This document shows positions 10,174-21,456 of a stretch of 64,000 bases of DNA, in pieces; the stretch's first letter is position 1; each line of letters starts with the position of its first letter. This DNA is from Ustulina deusta (lineage: Eukaryota > Ascomycota > Sordariomycetes > Xylariales > Xylariaceae): positions 1 to 64,000 of the forward strand of contig JAJNNX010000090.1 in assembly GCA_023159155.1 (NCBI GenBank), read 5' to 3'. The notes beneath the pieces are model-generated. The model was not told the origin of the DNA. It was given only the letters and a program-made list of their open reading frames with translations, and did not search any database. A program made the translations under genes and the position numbers.

Positions 10174-12003
10174 ATGTCTTCAGGCCACCCAGAACCAGCA
10201 GACGATCCTGTCACCCCTTGTCCGCGTCAGATTAGTCGAGTTGTTGCTGCCAGCACTCGATTGTGGCAAAATATATCTATGCAAGCCAGCACTATGTGTA
10301 TGCAACACGATTCTATCAGACTCTCTAACCTAGCAAACCTGCCATCGATCCCAGATAATTTGCAGGGTATAAGAGCTCTTTCTGGACAGGCATCTTGGGA
10401 GTTCAGATCTTCTCGATGTATCAACCCTCGCAAAACTAGGGATGGGGAGAAGAGGCAATGGATGCTCACGAGGGATCGGCCGACCCTTTGTAGCATATCA
10501 AAGAATACCTCCTTCAATTATTCCGACAGCAAGTCTAATGGCATCGCCATGCTGTTCTTTGGGTGGTCATACATTCTTTGCGCGACTCTTCTCAAGAAGC
10601 AGCGTGTCCCAATATACTACACAACCTCCGAAGTGCCTCGAAGCGCCACTCGGCCGGCCAACCAGTGGGTCACTGTGGATATCGGCAACGCTTCAGAGCA
10701 CGAAATTCAGTGGTGGAATGCACTCCTAACGCCGGGCCAAGGGTGGCTACCAGTGAGTGGTCGACAGCCTGTGTGGGCGGTCGGATACACCGGAAACATG
10801 AAATTTAGAGTCACTCCAGAGGCCAGAAAGTCGCCAAAGTCGCGGTTATACGACCCACCATCGGGTACACAGGCAGCGGAATTTCTTTCCCGATTCGCTT
10901 CATTGTACAATCTTGAGAGCCAAGCTCCACTGGCGCTTTCAATGGCTCTAACACTTCCGCTTCACAACGAGACGAACTCGATAGTGAAGCTTCCGAAGCC
11001 GTTACTTGTGAGAAAGAGCACCCAATCAACTATCCCATCAAGTATTATTACCACAGAGTGCAACAACTTATCTCGCTACATGACACTTAGTTCAAACCCG
11101 ACCTTCCTGTCATCTGCGCTCTGGGCCGTCTTCTGGGAACCGGGAATAGACTGCAACTTGGTCAGTCCCTGGTGTGACCCCATAATTGATGTGGTTGAGC
11201 CCTTGATTGAGGATGGCGACCTGGAGAGTTTGGGTCACGTCTTGGCCCTCCGCCAACCAAATATCGCGCCTCTATGGTACGGAATAGCCGCTTGTGGACA
11301 GACGAAAACAGTCCGTGCTATTGTCCCCTTCCTCAAAACTCTCCACACTCCGATGCCCTCGAGACCGATACCAGAAGTCGCTGCATGGACAAGATCACCG
11401 CAGTCCTTTATGGACCTCGGCGGGTCGGGCCCATACATTCGAGAGAACGGTCTAGTTGCTCGTGAAGACGTGTGGCGCCTGCGTCATGAGTTGTGGGACC
11501 TGGCGCCAGAAGGGCTTTATTTCAAACAGTCGCCAACGTCTCCTTGGCAGCCATTTGGTTCAATGGCCGTCAATGAGTTGGAACTCTCGGTACGGTCCCA
11601 TATCGAGTGTCAGAGGCATTCCTGGGTTTATGCTCGATGGTCCTGGTTCTTAGACAGTGAGACCAGGGTGGTGGACGAGAGTCGTGAGGATAGCAGCAAA
11701 GAGTTACTTAGTTTCGCAGATGAATCGTATTTGAACTTGTGCAAGCAGGCGCCCCTCGCAATACGAGGATATACCCCGAATCACGTTGCCTCGGAGAAAG
11801 CTGTTGGGGATATTTTTCGATGGGCCGCCACGGAGATGGAGTTTACCGGGAAGCGTATATATTCTCACCCTTGGGTAGAAGCGCTGGCGGACCTAAACGC
11901 AGGCGAAGATCTGGAAAGCGAGACGGCGTCTGGTACTTCGCGTGGACGATCCCTCAGGTATGTTAAACGCTGGATTGAGAATGTTACAGCAGAACCTGAA
12001 TAG
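10174..12003 (+). CDS. Conserved-looking fungal hypothetical protein (609-codon open frame)
   Basis: This is the only long intact frame in the window and has ordinary codon use and base composition. It starts at ATG 10,174 and ends at TAG 12,001-12,003. The protein resembles an uncharacterised Pezizomycotina family as I recall it; I know no function. Visible features are a hydrophobic stretch at residues 125-140 (Ala-Met-Leu-Phe-Phe-Gly-Trp-Ser-Tyr-Ile-Leu), a Trp-rich segment at 180-191 (WWNALLTPGQGW), WAVGYTG at 201-207, and a charged C-terminal tail. There is no signal peptide and no catalytic motif I recognise. The first 64 codons may be wrong: splicing 10,298-10,365 would join another frame's N-terminus to residue 65. 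The gene may be a 5'-truncated pseudogene whose 3' exon is intact. Confidence 0.7.
   Translation: MSSGHPEPADDPVTPCPRQISRVVAASTRLWQNISMQASTMCMQHDSIRLSNLANLPSIPDNLQGIRALSGQASWEFRSSRCINPRKTRDGEKRQWMLTRDRPTLCSISKNTSFNYSDSKSNGIAMLFFGWSYILCATLLKKQRVPIYYTTSEVPRSATRPANQWVTVDIGNASEHEIQWWNALLTPGQGWLPVSGRQPVWAVGYTGNMKFRVTPEARKSPKSRLYDPPSGTQAAEFLSRFASLYNLESQAPLALSMALTLPLHNETNSIVKLPKPLLVRKSTQSTIPSSIITTECNNLSRYMTLSSNPTFLSSALWAVFWEPGIDCNLVSPWCDPIIDVVEPLIEDGDLESLGHVLALRQPNIAPLWYGIAACGQTKTVRAIVPFLKTLHTPMPSRPIPEVAAWTRSPQSFMDLGGSGPYIRENGLVAREDVWRLRHELWDLAPEGLYFKQSPTSPWQPFGSMAVNELELSVRSHIECQRHSWVYARWSWFLDSETRVVDESREDSSKELLSFADESYLNLCKQAPLAIRGYTPNHVASEKAVGDIFRWAATEMEFTGKRIYSHPWVEALADLNAGEDLESETASGTSRGRSLRYVKRWIENVTAEPE
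10298..10365 (+). other. Candidate spliceosomal intron (68 bp)
   Basis: The 5' site is GTATGC, a branch-like CTAAC lies at 10,325-10,329, and the 3' site is TGCAG. All match fungal intron consensus. The upstream exon frame (TTG at 10,139 to Cys at 10,295-10,297) has no ATG, but its translation is protein-like, with LVELLLPALDCGK. Removing 68 bp joins it at a codon boundary to Gly (GGT 10,366) of the long frame. An intron of this length is typical for filamentous fungi. The branch-to-acceptor distance of about 36 nt is a little long. Confidence 0.55.
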
Positions 12004-12345
12004 CGTACGAACCCCATGTACCCTACAATTATTTTCTTTGGAGTGATGATCGAGGATATTCTTGGCACACACACCCTGCTTTGCCACGTCAGGTGCCGAT
12101 ATGCAGCCTACCAACTCACTACTACCTAAGCAGCCTTTGCCCGCATCTGGAGGGGTAGAACTTACTATTTATCCGAAAAGGTGCTATATCCTTTCTTACA
12201 TATATGCCTGCCGTCCATCCACCATCATGGTGTGGCATTCAAGTAGAAAATGAGTATTCCCAACCAATTCGAGCATATGGCTGCTTATCAAGCTCTCCCT
12301 GGGACAACACCAACCCCTTCCACTAAAACCCTTCACTCCTCTACT
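12004..12345 (+). other. 3' flank of the island gene, ordinary base composition, no gene seen
   Basis: This would hold the 3' untranslated region and terminator of the gene. Short open frames on both strands are not convincing. The composition falls back to AT-rich at the TACTAGTAAGTTATATATAT junction near 12,341-12,360, which marks the right edge of the island. Confidence 0.5.
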
Positions 12346-13252
12346 AGTAAGTTATATATATATAAATATAGATATTATAACTAATTAATCAAACCAGGAT
12401 ATTATAGATCCGTACATGTGATCTTATCTATATAGCTAGTTCTAGTCTATAGATTAATAAATAAAGATTATTACTTTTATAATTTAAATTTATTATTTAA
12501 AATATAACAATTTAGTAAAAGTACGCAGCTTTTGATTTTTTTTTTATATAGTTTTTTTTACTGCGGCTAAACTAGAACACAAATAATTTTTTTTTTTTAG
12601 TTTTTTAATAAAAAAGAAGTCTTTATAATTATAGCGGTTATTTATTAAGTAAAATATTTATTTAAATTAAAAAAAGCTAATTAAATATATATTTAACCGC
12701 CTGCGTCTAGCGCCGCCCGCCTTAGGTGGCGTTTTATAGTTTTAAAATTTTGTCCGTACAAAGAACAATAGCTATATAGAAATATATAGCCTCCCTATAG
12801 AAAGTTAGGCCTGTTAAGCCCTTATATAGACTTTTTATATAAATATATATATATTTCTAATCTTTATTTTTATATAAATAATTTTTAGTATATTTAATAG
12901 CTAATATATTTTATTATATAATAAAATAAAAAAAGCACTATTACTACTGCTCTATTTATTAATATTATATTTTAAGTATTATTATTAAACGTTCTTATAA
13001 ACGTTTAAACTAAGTTTATCTGCTAGAAAGGTTATTTTTGGGCTATTTTAGTCTAAAGTCGGGAGGTAATATTTTTGCTTTATATAAATAGTCTGTATAG
13101 CAGCTACTGCTACTACACTAAAGCACTATTTTTGGTATATTATTAGGTTTTTAGTTTTTAAGGGGGTATGTGTAGTACTTACGTTTAGTACTTGTATAGA
13201 ACGTAATATTTTAACCGCAGTTAGAGAAAAAGAAAGGAAGTTTTGTTTGGAA
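12346..13252. other. AT-rich relic with a small G+C-rich patch, no gene recognised
   Basis: The sequence is RIP-like, except for a patch at about 12,697-12,735 with several CGCC/GCGCC groups and scattered CG-containing words up to 13,250. It should contain the 3' LTR of Copia-2 if that element is complete, but I could not align one with the 18.7-19.0 kb candidate LTR. Confidence 0.4.
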
Positions 13253-13266
13253 GGGGGGGGGGGGGG
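13253..13266 (+). repeat. Homopolymer of 14 G
   Basis: A run of 14 consecutive G, preceded by a purine-rich stretch (about 13,221-13,252), inside otherwise A+T-rich sequence. It lies near the 3' end of the minus-strand Copia-2. Confidence 0.85.
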
Positions 13267-13689
13267 AGTTATATATTAGCCCTTCGGAATATAAATAAAT
13301 TTTTGTTATCTTTTTTATGCTTTTTTATTTTTTTTAATATTTATATATAATATTTGCCTTTTTATATATAGCCTAGTTATTAGTTATTTTTTATTATATA
13401 AACATATTTTTTATAATTTTTTAATAAATATTTCGACTTATATAAACAGCTTATTAATAAAAACTAAAATTTTTAATATTTAGTTCGGGGTATACTTAAT
13501 AAATATATTTACTAAATTATTTTTATTATTAATCTATTATATTTTAAAAAAATTTTTTTTTATATAATTCCTAAAAAAATATAATATTAATTATTAGTTT
13601 TTTTTTTATATTATTCCTAGTTTAACTAAACAATTATATAATAATTTTAAGTTTAAATATAAAACAGCAAATATTAAAAATAGGTTAAA

Positions 13690-16600
13690 TGCTTTTATAA
13701 CTTTTTAAAAAATTATACAAAAAATAATAGTACTATTAAAACTGCTTACTATGCTATACAATTTGCTAGCTAGAATATTTTATATAATTTGTTTATATTT
13801 GTTTAAATTCTAATATATAATATTTTTTTTAATTTTAAAATCTAAGTTTATTATATTTTTTATATAAGTTTTAATTACTAATATAATAATAAAGCTAAAC
13901 TAAAAAGTTATATCTATATTATTTATAAACAAACTATTTATAAAAATAAATAACTTTATATAATAAAAATTAAATAAAATAAATATAAATCCTTAAGTTA
14001 GGTTATTTTTTTATTATTTAATTTATTTATTTAATGCTTTAATATTATATAATTATAGCTTAGTTATTTAAGCTATAATAACAAAATTATATATAACTTC
14101 TAGTTAATATATACTACTAATATATGTTTTTTAAGCTTATTAAAAAATATAAACTTAAATAAACTTTTGTATATAAGGGTTAATTTTAGCTAAATTTTTA
14201 GTTTAGCTTTTTTAAATTATTATAATATTATATTTATATAAAAAAATCTTTTTACTATTAAATTTAATTAAGTAATTAAAAAATAAATTTTTTTTAATTT
14301 TATATAAAGTTTTGCTTACTAAAGCTTTTCCTTTTTATATACTAAAAAGTTTAAGATTATAAAACTTAAAATATTATTTGTTTATATTTTAATTATTCCA
14401 AAAATATCCAGGCTATTATATATAAATAATAAACATAAGTTATATATAAATATTTATATTTTAAGTTTTTTTTAATAATATTAATAGTAAGTTTTAAACT
14501 AATATAGCCTAGATTTAGCCAGGCTATATAAAAATTATATAATTTATAAAATAATCTTTAAAAAATATTTGTTTTTTAGTTCTAAAAATAAATAAATATA
14601 AATATTATATAATAGTTTATTTTCTAATTAAATATAAGTTTAAGTAATATTTTTAAGCTTGTATAATATTCTAAAGTTATATATAAAAATAGGTCCAAAG
14701 GCTAAAATTAGCTATTAGCTTATTTATTAAATTATTAGTAATTAAATTAAAATTATATTTTTTTTAGTATTATTATATTTTTATATAACTAGCTTTAACT
14801 TTTTGTATAGCTTAATATTTTTTTATTTTTATTTTTTATATAAAGCAAGATTTAAAAATATATTTTTTTTTATATATATTTAAGTTATATATAATAAATT
14901 TAAAAATATTTTATATAATAAGTTTATTAATTTTTATTATATCTAACTTTTTAAATAATTTTTTAAAAATTATAATAATCCTATTTATATAAAGCTTAGT
15001 TGTTAGTTTAAAAGCTTAATATTTTTTTATAATTAAAAAGGTCTGTAATATTTAAGCGTTATATAATAAATATATAATAGGTTTTTTTTTTTAGCTAGCT
15101 ATGTTTTTTTTATATTACTATTAGCTATACTAGTTATATACTATTATTTTTTATATTTTTAGTCTAAGCATTTTTTATATAGTAGTATAGTTTAATTTAT
15201 ATATAACAAAAATATATTAGCTTATTTATTAAAGCAATAATTATATTTAATTTTTTAATTGCTTTAATTTTATATAAGCTTTTCTAATTTTTTTTTCTTT
15301 CTATACTAGAACTTTGCTATAAAAAAAAATATAAATATATTATATAAAAATGGTCTATTTTGTTCTTTAATCGTATAGTTAATTTTAACTTTTATATAGT
15401 TTTTATATAATATTTATATTATATTTTAAATAGCTATTGCTTTTTGTATAAAAGCTAAAAAAAGAAAAGATTTTTTATTAATATATAGGTATATTCTAAA
15501 AACAAAGAAAATTAGTATAAGGCTGTTTAGTCCAGCTATATTATTTAATGCTTTAACCGCTATTGATAAAATTAATTTATTATTTATTTATATATTAATC
15601 TTTTTCAAAAAAATATTATATATATATTTTAGCGGTTTATACGCTTATTTTATTTTTTTAATTGCTTAATATATTTTAATAAACATTTTGTAGTATTATA
15701 TACTTATTATTTTTATATATTTTTTAAATTTATTTAATAAAAAATTTATTTTTAAGTTATATATAATATTATTAAAAAGTTTTTAATAAATATTAATCTA
15801 ATATTTATATAATATTTTTTATATATTTTGTATAAATATAGATTTTAAAAACATAACCGCTTGAAATAATATTATAGTATTAATTATATATAATATATTT
15901 TGGTTCTTTATTTATATAATATTTATAACTATTTTATAATTAAATTTATAATTATTTTTAATTATAAACTTAAAGTAGTATAAAGCTTTATTATATGTTT
16001 AGCAATAATAATAAAACTTTTAGATTTTTTTTAAAATTAGCTATTTAACTTTATATTTTATATAAATTAATATTTTATATAGTCTTTCTATATAAAAATA
16101 CTTAAAATATTTATATAAGCGCTATAGTTCAATTTTAGTAAAATAGCTAGCTGCTTTATATAAGTAAATATTAAAAAAAAAGTAGCTTTATTTATATATA
16201 ATAAAAAGGGTACTTTTATTTTTTTATATAATAATATTTTTTATTTTATTAAAGTAAGCTTTTAAACAGTTTATATTCTTTAGTAAAAATAAAAACAAAA
16301 TAAAAATATTTAATATATAAAAAATTATATAACCGATCTTATTATTAATTTTTATTATACTAATTAAAGTTATTATATAACTTCTACTAAAATTTATTTT
16401 AGCTATTCTAAGTATTTATATAATCTTTATATTAAAGTTTTTATATATATATATTTTTATTTATAGCTTTTTTATAATTAAAAACTTTAAAACATTTATA
16501 TTTTAAATAATACTTTAGTACTTTATATAATATTAGTTATCTAATATAAATTAGTTTAAAAGCTAGTTTATTATTATTGCTTAAATATTTTTTTAAGTTA

Positions 16601-17070
16601 TATAATATATAAACATATTATTTATAATATATTATATTATATTTTTATTATATATATTAAAATTTTTATTATTATTATTATATAAGTCTAAATAACTTTT
16701 ATATTTAATAAAATAAATAAAAAATTCTACCAAAATTAGTTTATTATTAAATATTATTTTATATATATTAAAATATTAGCTTTTTATATAAGCTCTTTTT
16801 TAAAAAATATAATTTATTAATTAATATTTTTCTTTTTAGCAAACAAAACATTTCTTATTTATACAAATATTTTTCTAAAAATAAATATTTATATAATCTT
16901 AGCTAGAGTATTATTTTTAAAAATTACAAAAGTATTATTTAATATTTTTATATTATACAAAGTAATAATTAATATAGTTATATTGCTTATCTATATAATA
17001 AGTATTTTCTGCTTTTTATATAAAATGTTTGTTTAATAGGTTGCTTTTAACTCGGAGGCATAAACAAAAA
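13690..17070 (-). pseudogene. Copia-2 pol polyprotein relic
   Basis: Minus-strand landmarks by plus-strand position are as follows. At 16,100-16,330 the frame gives Ala-Tyr-Phe-Asn-Lys-Ile-Lys-Asn-Ile-Ile-Ile, followed in another frame by the Ile-Glu-Arg-Leu-Tyr-Lys segment of the pre-integrase zinc region. At about 14,481-14,545 it gives Leu-Tyr-x-Phe-Lys-Thr-Tyr from reverse transcriptase. At 14,373-14,384 stop-Thr-Asn-Asn stands for the catalytic Q-T-D-D. At 13,700-13,825 Asn-Leu-Asn-Lys-Tyr-Lys-Gln-Ile-Ile, then Ala-Ser-Lys-Leu-Tyr-Ser, is the RNase H strand with Glu changed to Lys. Both catalytic Asp are lost. Confidence 0.7.
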
Positions 17071-18707
17071 TTAAAAAAAAAACCTTTAAACATAAGTTTT
17101 TAAAAAATAAGTACTATTTTAAATTCTGGTATACTTTTATATACTTATATAATAGTTATACTAAAATATATTTCTTTTAAATATTTTATTTTAAATATTT
17201 TTTATATTTTTAATAGTTTATTAATTATAACTTTTAATACTTTATATAAAAAAAAGTTTTTTATTTATTTATATCTTTATATAAAAATAATATTAATTTA
17301 GTTTGTTTAATATTAGTTATAGTTTATAACTATATTAAAATATAAATTTATAATATTATATATTTTTTTTTATATATAATCAAAACTAATATAATATATA
17401 TAGTAATTTTTTATATAATTAATTAAAATAACTAGAAATATTATATAGAACTATTCTTTTATAATTTTTATTCTATAATAAAAATTAATAAACTATTATA
17501 CTTTATTATAAAATAAATTATATAGTTTTTTAAAATAAATTTTCTTTTATTAAATTTTTAAAAATATTTAGTATTTTACTACTAAAATAATCCTATTTTA
17601 AATATTATATATAAATAAAATCTAAATATAAAATATAAATATTTAAAAGTTTATAGGAAATATTATAGGACTAGGTATTTTACTATATATTAGAAGTATG
17701 GCATATTTCTAGCTTGTATAGCTAGGTTATTAATTAATACAAAAAATAAGTAACGTTCTATAGTTAGAAATATTTTTTAAAAGTATATTTTTAATGCTTT
17801 ATTATTATATAGTAATATATTATTTTAAATTAAAGATTTTTTTTAATTTTATATATAAAAGTCTTTTTAAAATTATATTTTAGTTTTAAAAGTAAATACT
17901 ACAAAACTATTCTATTATATAAAAAAGTTTTTATTATTATAATTTTAACTAAAAAGTTACTAATTTAAAATAAAAAATACTAGTAATATTTGGGATTATT
18001 ATATAAAAAATTAAGGTTTATATATTAAAATATATCTGCTTTTTATAAATTATACAATATAGTTTTTTTTTAAACGCTTTATTAGCTTTTAGTTTAAAAT
18101 ACTTTTTATATAAAATATATTATATATTTTTATAATAATTTTATTATTAATTACTTATAATATTTATAGTTTAGCTAATTTAATATTTTTTGCTAATATT
18201 TCTTAAAAAATTTTTAGTTTATATAAAGTTTAGTTATATTTAGTATATAAATATATAGCCTATATATTGATTTCTTTTTTAATTACTATATAAAAATTAT
18301 ATAAAATATTATTATATATATAAAGGTTAATTATTTTTTATATAGTAGCTAAAAAAATACTAGTATGCTTAATAATTTTTTTAGCTATAAACTTATATAA
18401 AAAATTAATCGAAAATATTAAAAGTTGTTTTTTAGAAGCTTTAGCATTTTTGTATGTTTGTTCTTAATAGCTTTTATATAATTAGCTATTGTTTAATATA
18501 TTTATAAATATAAAAATTAAAAAAAAGTTTAATTATAATACAAACTTTTATGTAGTTTATATAATAATAATTAAAAAATAATATAATTATGCGCTATTAA
18601 TTGCACTTTCGTATAAAAACTAAACTAAAATATAAATAAGTAATTAATCTTTTTTTTTTATTGGCTTACTACTAAAAGAACTAAAATATAATATAAAATA
18701 TACAGTC
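17071..18707 (-). other. Copia-2 gag/leader region, no readable domain
   Basis: It lies between the candidate 5' LTR and the pol relic on the minus strand, where gag should be. The minus-strand translation has an ATG followed by Pro-Pro-Ser at about 17,050-17,060 but no domain I recognise. Confidence 0.35.
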
Positions 18708-19031
18708 TGTACAACTAGGTTAAAATTCCGTCTTTACTTTTGCTAATCTATATTTTTTAGCTAAGAATATTAATTAGTATTAGGTAGCTAAAAAGTATAA
18801 TATTATATATAACAAAAAAATAAAATAAATAACTATATATATTAATCTATTTTTCTAACTATTTATACAAAAGTAAAACTTTCGTATAGAGGATTCTTAT
18901 ATAGTAAAAAAATTTTATATATATATACCGCTTATACAATTAGACCAATTAGCTAATTGCTAGTATTGTATAAATAGTTTTGTACGTAGTTAGCAGTAGC
19001 CTTGTGCGTAGTCAACACTATTATTACAACA
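18708..19031 (-). repeat. Candidate 5' LTR of Copia-2
   Basis: On the minus strand this begins TGTTGTAATAATAG and ends CCTAGTTGTACA, giving TG...CA ends, and it keeps more C and G than its surroundings. It lies at the expected 5' end of Copia-2. No matching 3' copy was found, so the ends are provisional. Confidence 0.35.
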
Positions 19032-20330
19032 ATATAAATATGTATATTAAGGAATTATTTTATGGTTTTTTTAGTACTAGTTTTTTTAGTGCTTAATTTA
19101 AAACTATTAATAAAATAAAATAGTTAAATAAAACTAAAAAATAATTAATATTTTATTATAGTTTATAAAAAAATATTAAAGAATAGTATTAGTACTTTTT
19201 TATAAAAAAAAAAAAACTATTAAGTTTTATAAAATAGTTTAAAAAAACGCTTTTTTTAAAAAATTAAAATTAAAACGTTAGTTTTAAAGCTTAAATTAAT
19301 AGATTTAACCAGAAAGCAAAAAATTTTTTAGCTAATTATATTAATTAAACTAATAAGTTTTTTTTCTAAACTAATAATAATTAATTAAATAAACTAAAAA
19401 AATATTTTTATAAAAACATATATAAAAAAAATTATTTAAATAAAAAAAAAATCTAAAAATAAGTTATAAACTACTTAATTAATATAAAGTTTTTAAGCAA
19501 TTTTAAAAAATTAAAAAAAAATTATATTTATTAAAATATAAAAAAAATTATTATTGTTTATATTCTAAAACTTAAGAAAAAAAAGAATTTTTTAACTAAA
19601 TCAAAACTAGAATAGTTTATTTGCTTAAAAAGCTGTTTAAAAGCAAATTTAAAAAAAAAATAAGCATTATTATTATTAATACTTTAAAAAAATTCTAGCT
19701 AGATTTATAGCTAACCTTTTTAATTTAGTTTTTATTTAATTAATATATATTATAGTTTTTTTTAAAAAACTTAAACTTTATGTTTTTTTTTATTTATAAT
19801 ATAATTTATTTATTAGTTATTATAACTAGCTATAATATTTCTAAAAAAACTTAATATATAAATAAAACTTTATTTTTAAAATAACTAAAAAAATAAAACT
19901 ATTTAATTAAAACCTAAATCTATAAACTTTTTTATATTAATTTTAGAACATTTAAAATAATCTATTTATTAGTTTTTTTAATAAATATAAAAGTAAGCCT
20001 AACTTTAGAAAAACTAGTAATAAAATAAATTGAAAAAACTATAAAAAATATAAAAATAAAAAAAATAAAAATTATAACTTTAGTTATAATAAAAGATTTT
20101 TAATTTATTAGAACTATAAAATTAAAAGATATTTTTTTTATAATAATATTAAAAAAAAAAACTTCAAAAAAAAAAATCAGATTTATAATACTATTTAATA
20201 AAAATAATTATTATTAATTTATTTTTAATATAATTTATTAGAAGCTAATCTAAATATAAAAAATTTTATTAATATATAGTTTATAAATATAAAAAAGATT
20301 ATTAAAAAAAATAAAATTTTTTGGCTATAG
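19032..20330 (+). other. Unresolved AT-rich relic, coding-like on the plus strand
   Basis: Between about 19.55 and 20.33 kb one plus-strand frame reads with Lys/Ile/Asn-rich texture and relatively few stops, such as a Leu-Val-Ile-Lys-Gln-Ile-Glu-Lys-Thr run near 20.0 kb. I do not recognise a family. The relic ends at a sharp transition to G+C-richer sequence at 20,330. Confidence 0.35.
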
Positions 20331-20650
20331 GGATATAGCCGGACCCCCTTCCGGTTCGCAACAGCCATACTTTTGCCCGCGAAAACCACTAGGTTGTCTT
20401 TAGCGTATAACGCGAACTAGTAAAAAATTACCCTTTGTTTTTTATAAAACTACTATATAACGCAATACGCCCTACCGCAATAGATATGTGCTACCTGAAC
20501 TAGTATTAAGCTATAGCAAACTACTAGTAGGGGTCTAGCGCTAGTAGAAATAATCGATAGAGGTATCTAGCCGGAATACGTAGCGCCTATAGGTCTACCT
20601 AAGCGCTTTTATTACCCCGCATTACACCTGTGTCCCCTATATGCCAATTC
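20331..20650. other. G+C-richer patch inside the AT block
   Basis: About 320 bp with many CG dinucleotides (CCGGACCCCC, CGCGAAAACC, ATAACGCGAAC). It begins with a short inverted repeat GGCTAT...ATAGCC at 20,322-20,339. No protein or RNA gene was recognised. It could be a non-RIPed end of a transposon or a remnant of unique sequence. Confidence 0.4.
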
Positions 20651-21360
20651 GCAAAAGCTGTATATAAAACTAATACTTTTTTATTTATATTACTGCTTAT
20701 GCCCCAATACTAAAGACTTTTATTACTTATTCTTACTTACTTATTTATATACTTAATTAATTAATTAATTATGTATAATATATACCCTTATATTGCTGCC
20801 CGTGCCCCAACACTTCTTTACCTAAATCTCTATACTTTTATTTAACCTATTTAATTAATTAATTAATATATATAACATATATAATATAACATATATACTT
20901 ATATCTCTTATATATCTACTAATTACGTATCTATAACTATTTTATATATTTATAACTATATATATAACCTAACGCACCACTTACTACTGCGCTTTATTAA
21001 TTTCGATTATTTATTTAATCCCTTAATTAATTTATGCATATTTTCTACTTTTATAATATTTCTATATATATGCCTAACACAACATAATTACTATATATAA
21101 CACACATACTTATAAGAGGACACTTATATCTATTAAAAACTTACTTATTTTTTACTATACTTGCAATATATAATATACCTGCAGTCCTATTATACCTAGT
21201 AGCCTAAATCTTTTAGGTACGCTCCTATACGCAGATCTATACTACTTATATATGCCTATCTATAACTTTTATTAAGAACATATATTAAAACAAATTATAT
21301 TAATATAACTTTTAAATATAATAATACTTAATAAAGACAATAAAATAACATTTAAACAAG
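20651..21360. other. AT-rich stretch with TTAA-type simple repeats, no gene seen
   Basis: Contains two (TTAA)n tracts near 20,753-20,772 and 20,849-20,866 and a pair of similar phrases with GCCCCAATAC and GCCCCAACAC at about 20,700 and 20,808. This suggests an old tandem duplication of about 110 bp. Nothing coding was recognised. Confidence 0.4.
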
Positions 21361-21456
21361 ACTATTTTAAAATAAAACTATTTTAAAATAAAACTATTTT
21401 AAAATAAAACTATTTTAAAATAAAACTATTTTAAAATAAAACTATTTTAAAACAAG
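21361..21456. repeat. 16-bp tandem repeat, six copies
   Basis: The unit ACTATTTTAAAATAAA begins at 21,361, 21,377, 21,393, 21,409, 21,425 and 21,441 with almost no variation. It opens the larger satellite region. Confidence 0.9.

Larger units (their letters stand above)
13267..19031 (-). mobile_element. Copia-2: Ty1/Copia-type LTR retrotransposon on the minus strand, RIP-degraded
   Basis: Reading the minus strand from about 17.1 kb down to 13.7 kb gives, in order, the pre-integrase and zinc-head region (16.1-16.35 kb), reverse transcriptase (about 14.3-14.9 kb) and RNase H (13.70-13.83 kb). Each block lines up residue by residue with Copia-1 at 58.9-61.6 kb. Integrase ahead of reverse transcriptase is the Copia order. 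The element is far more decayed than Copia-1. The 5' end is probably near 19,031; the 3' end is not fixed. Confidence 0.7.

Noticed and set aside
10139..10333. 64-codon frame as an independent small gene
   Set aside because: It begins with TTG, not ATG, and is better explained as the upstream exon of the island gene joined by the 68-bp intron.
19032..20330. Tc1/mariner or pogo transposase on the plus strand
   Set aside because: Translation texture is coding-like, but no catalytic DDE/DDD spacing or terminal inverted repeats could be placed.
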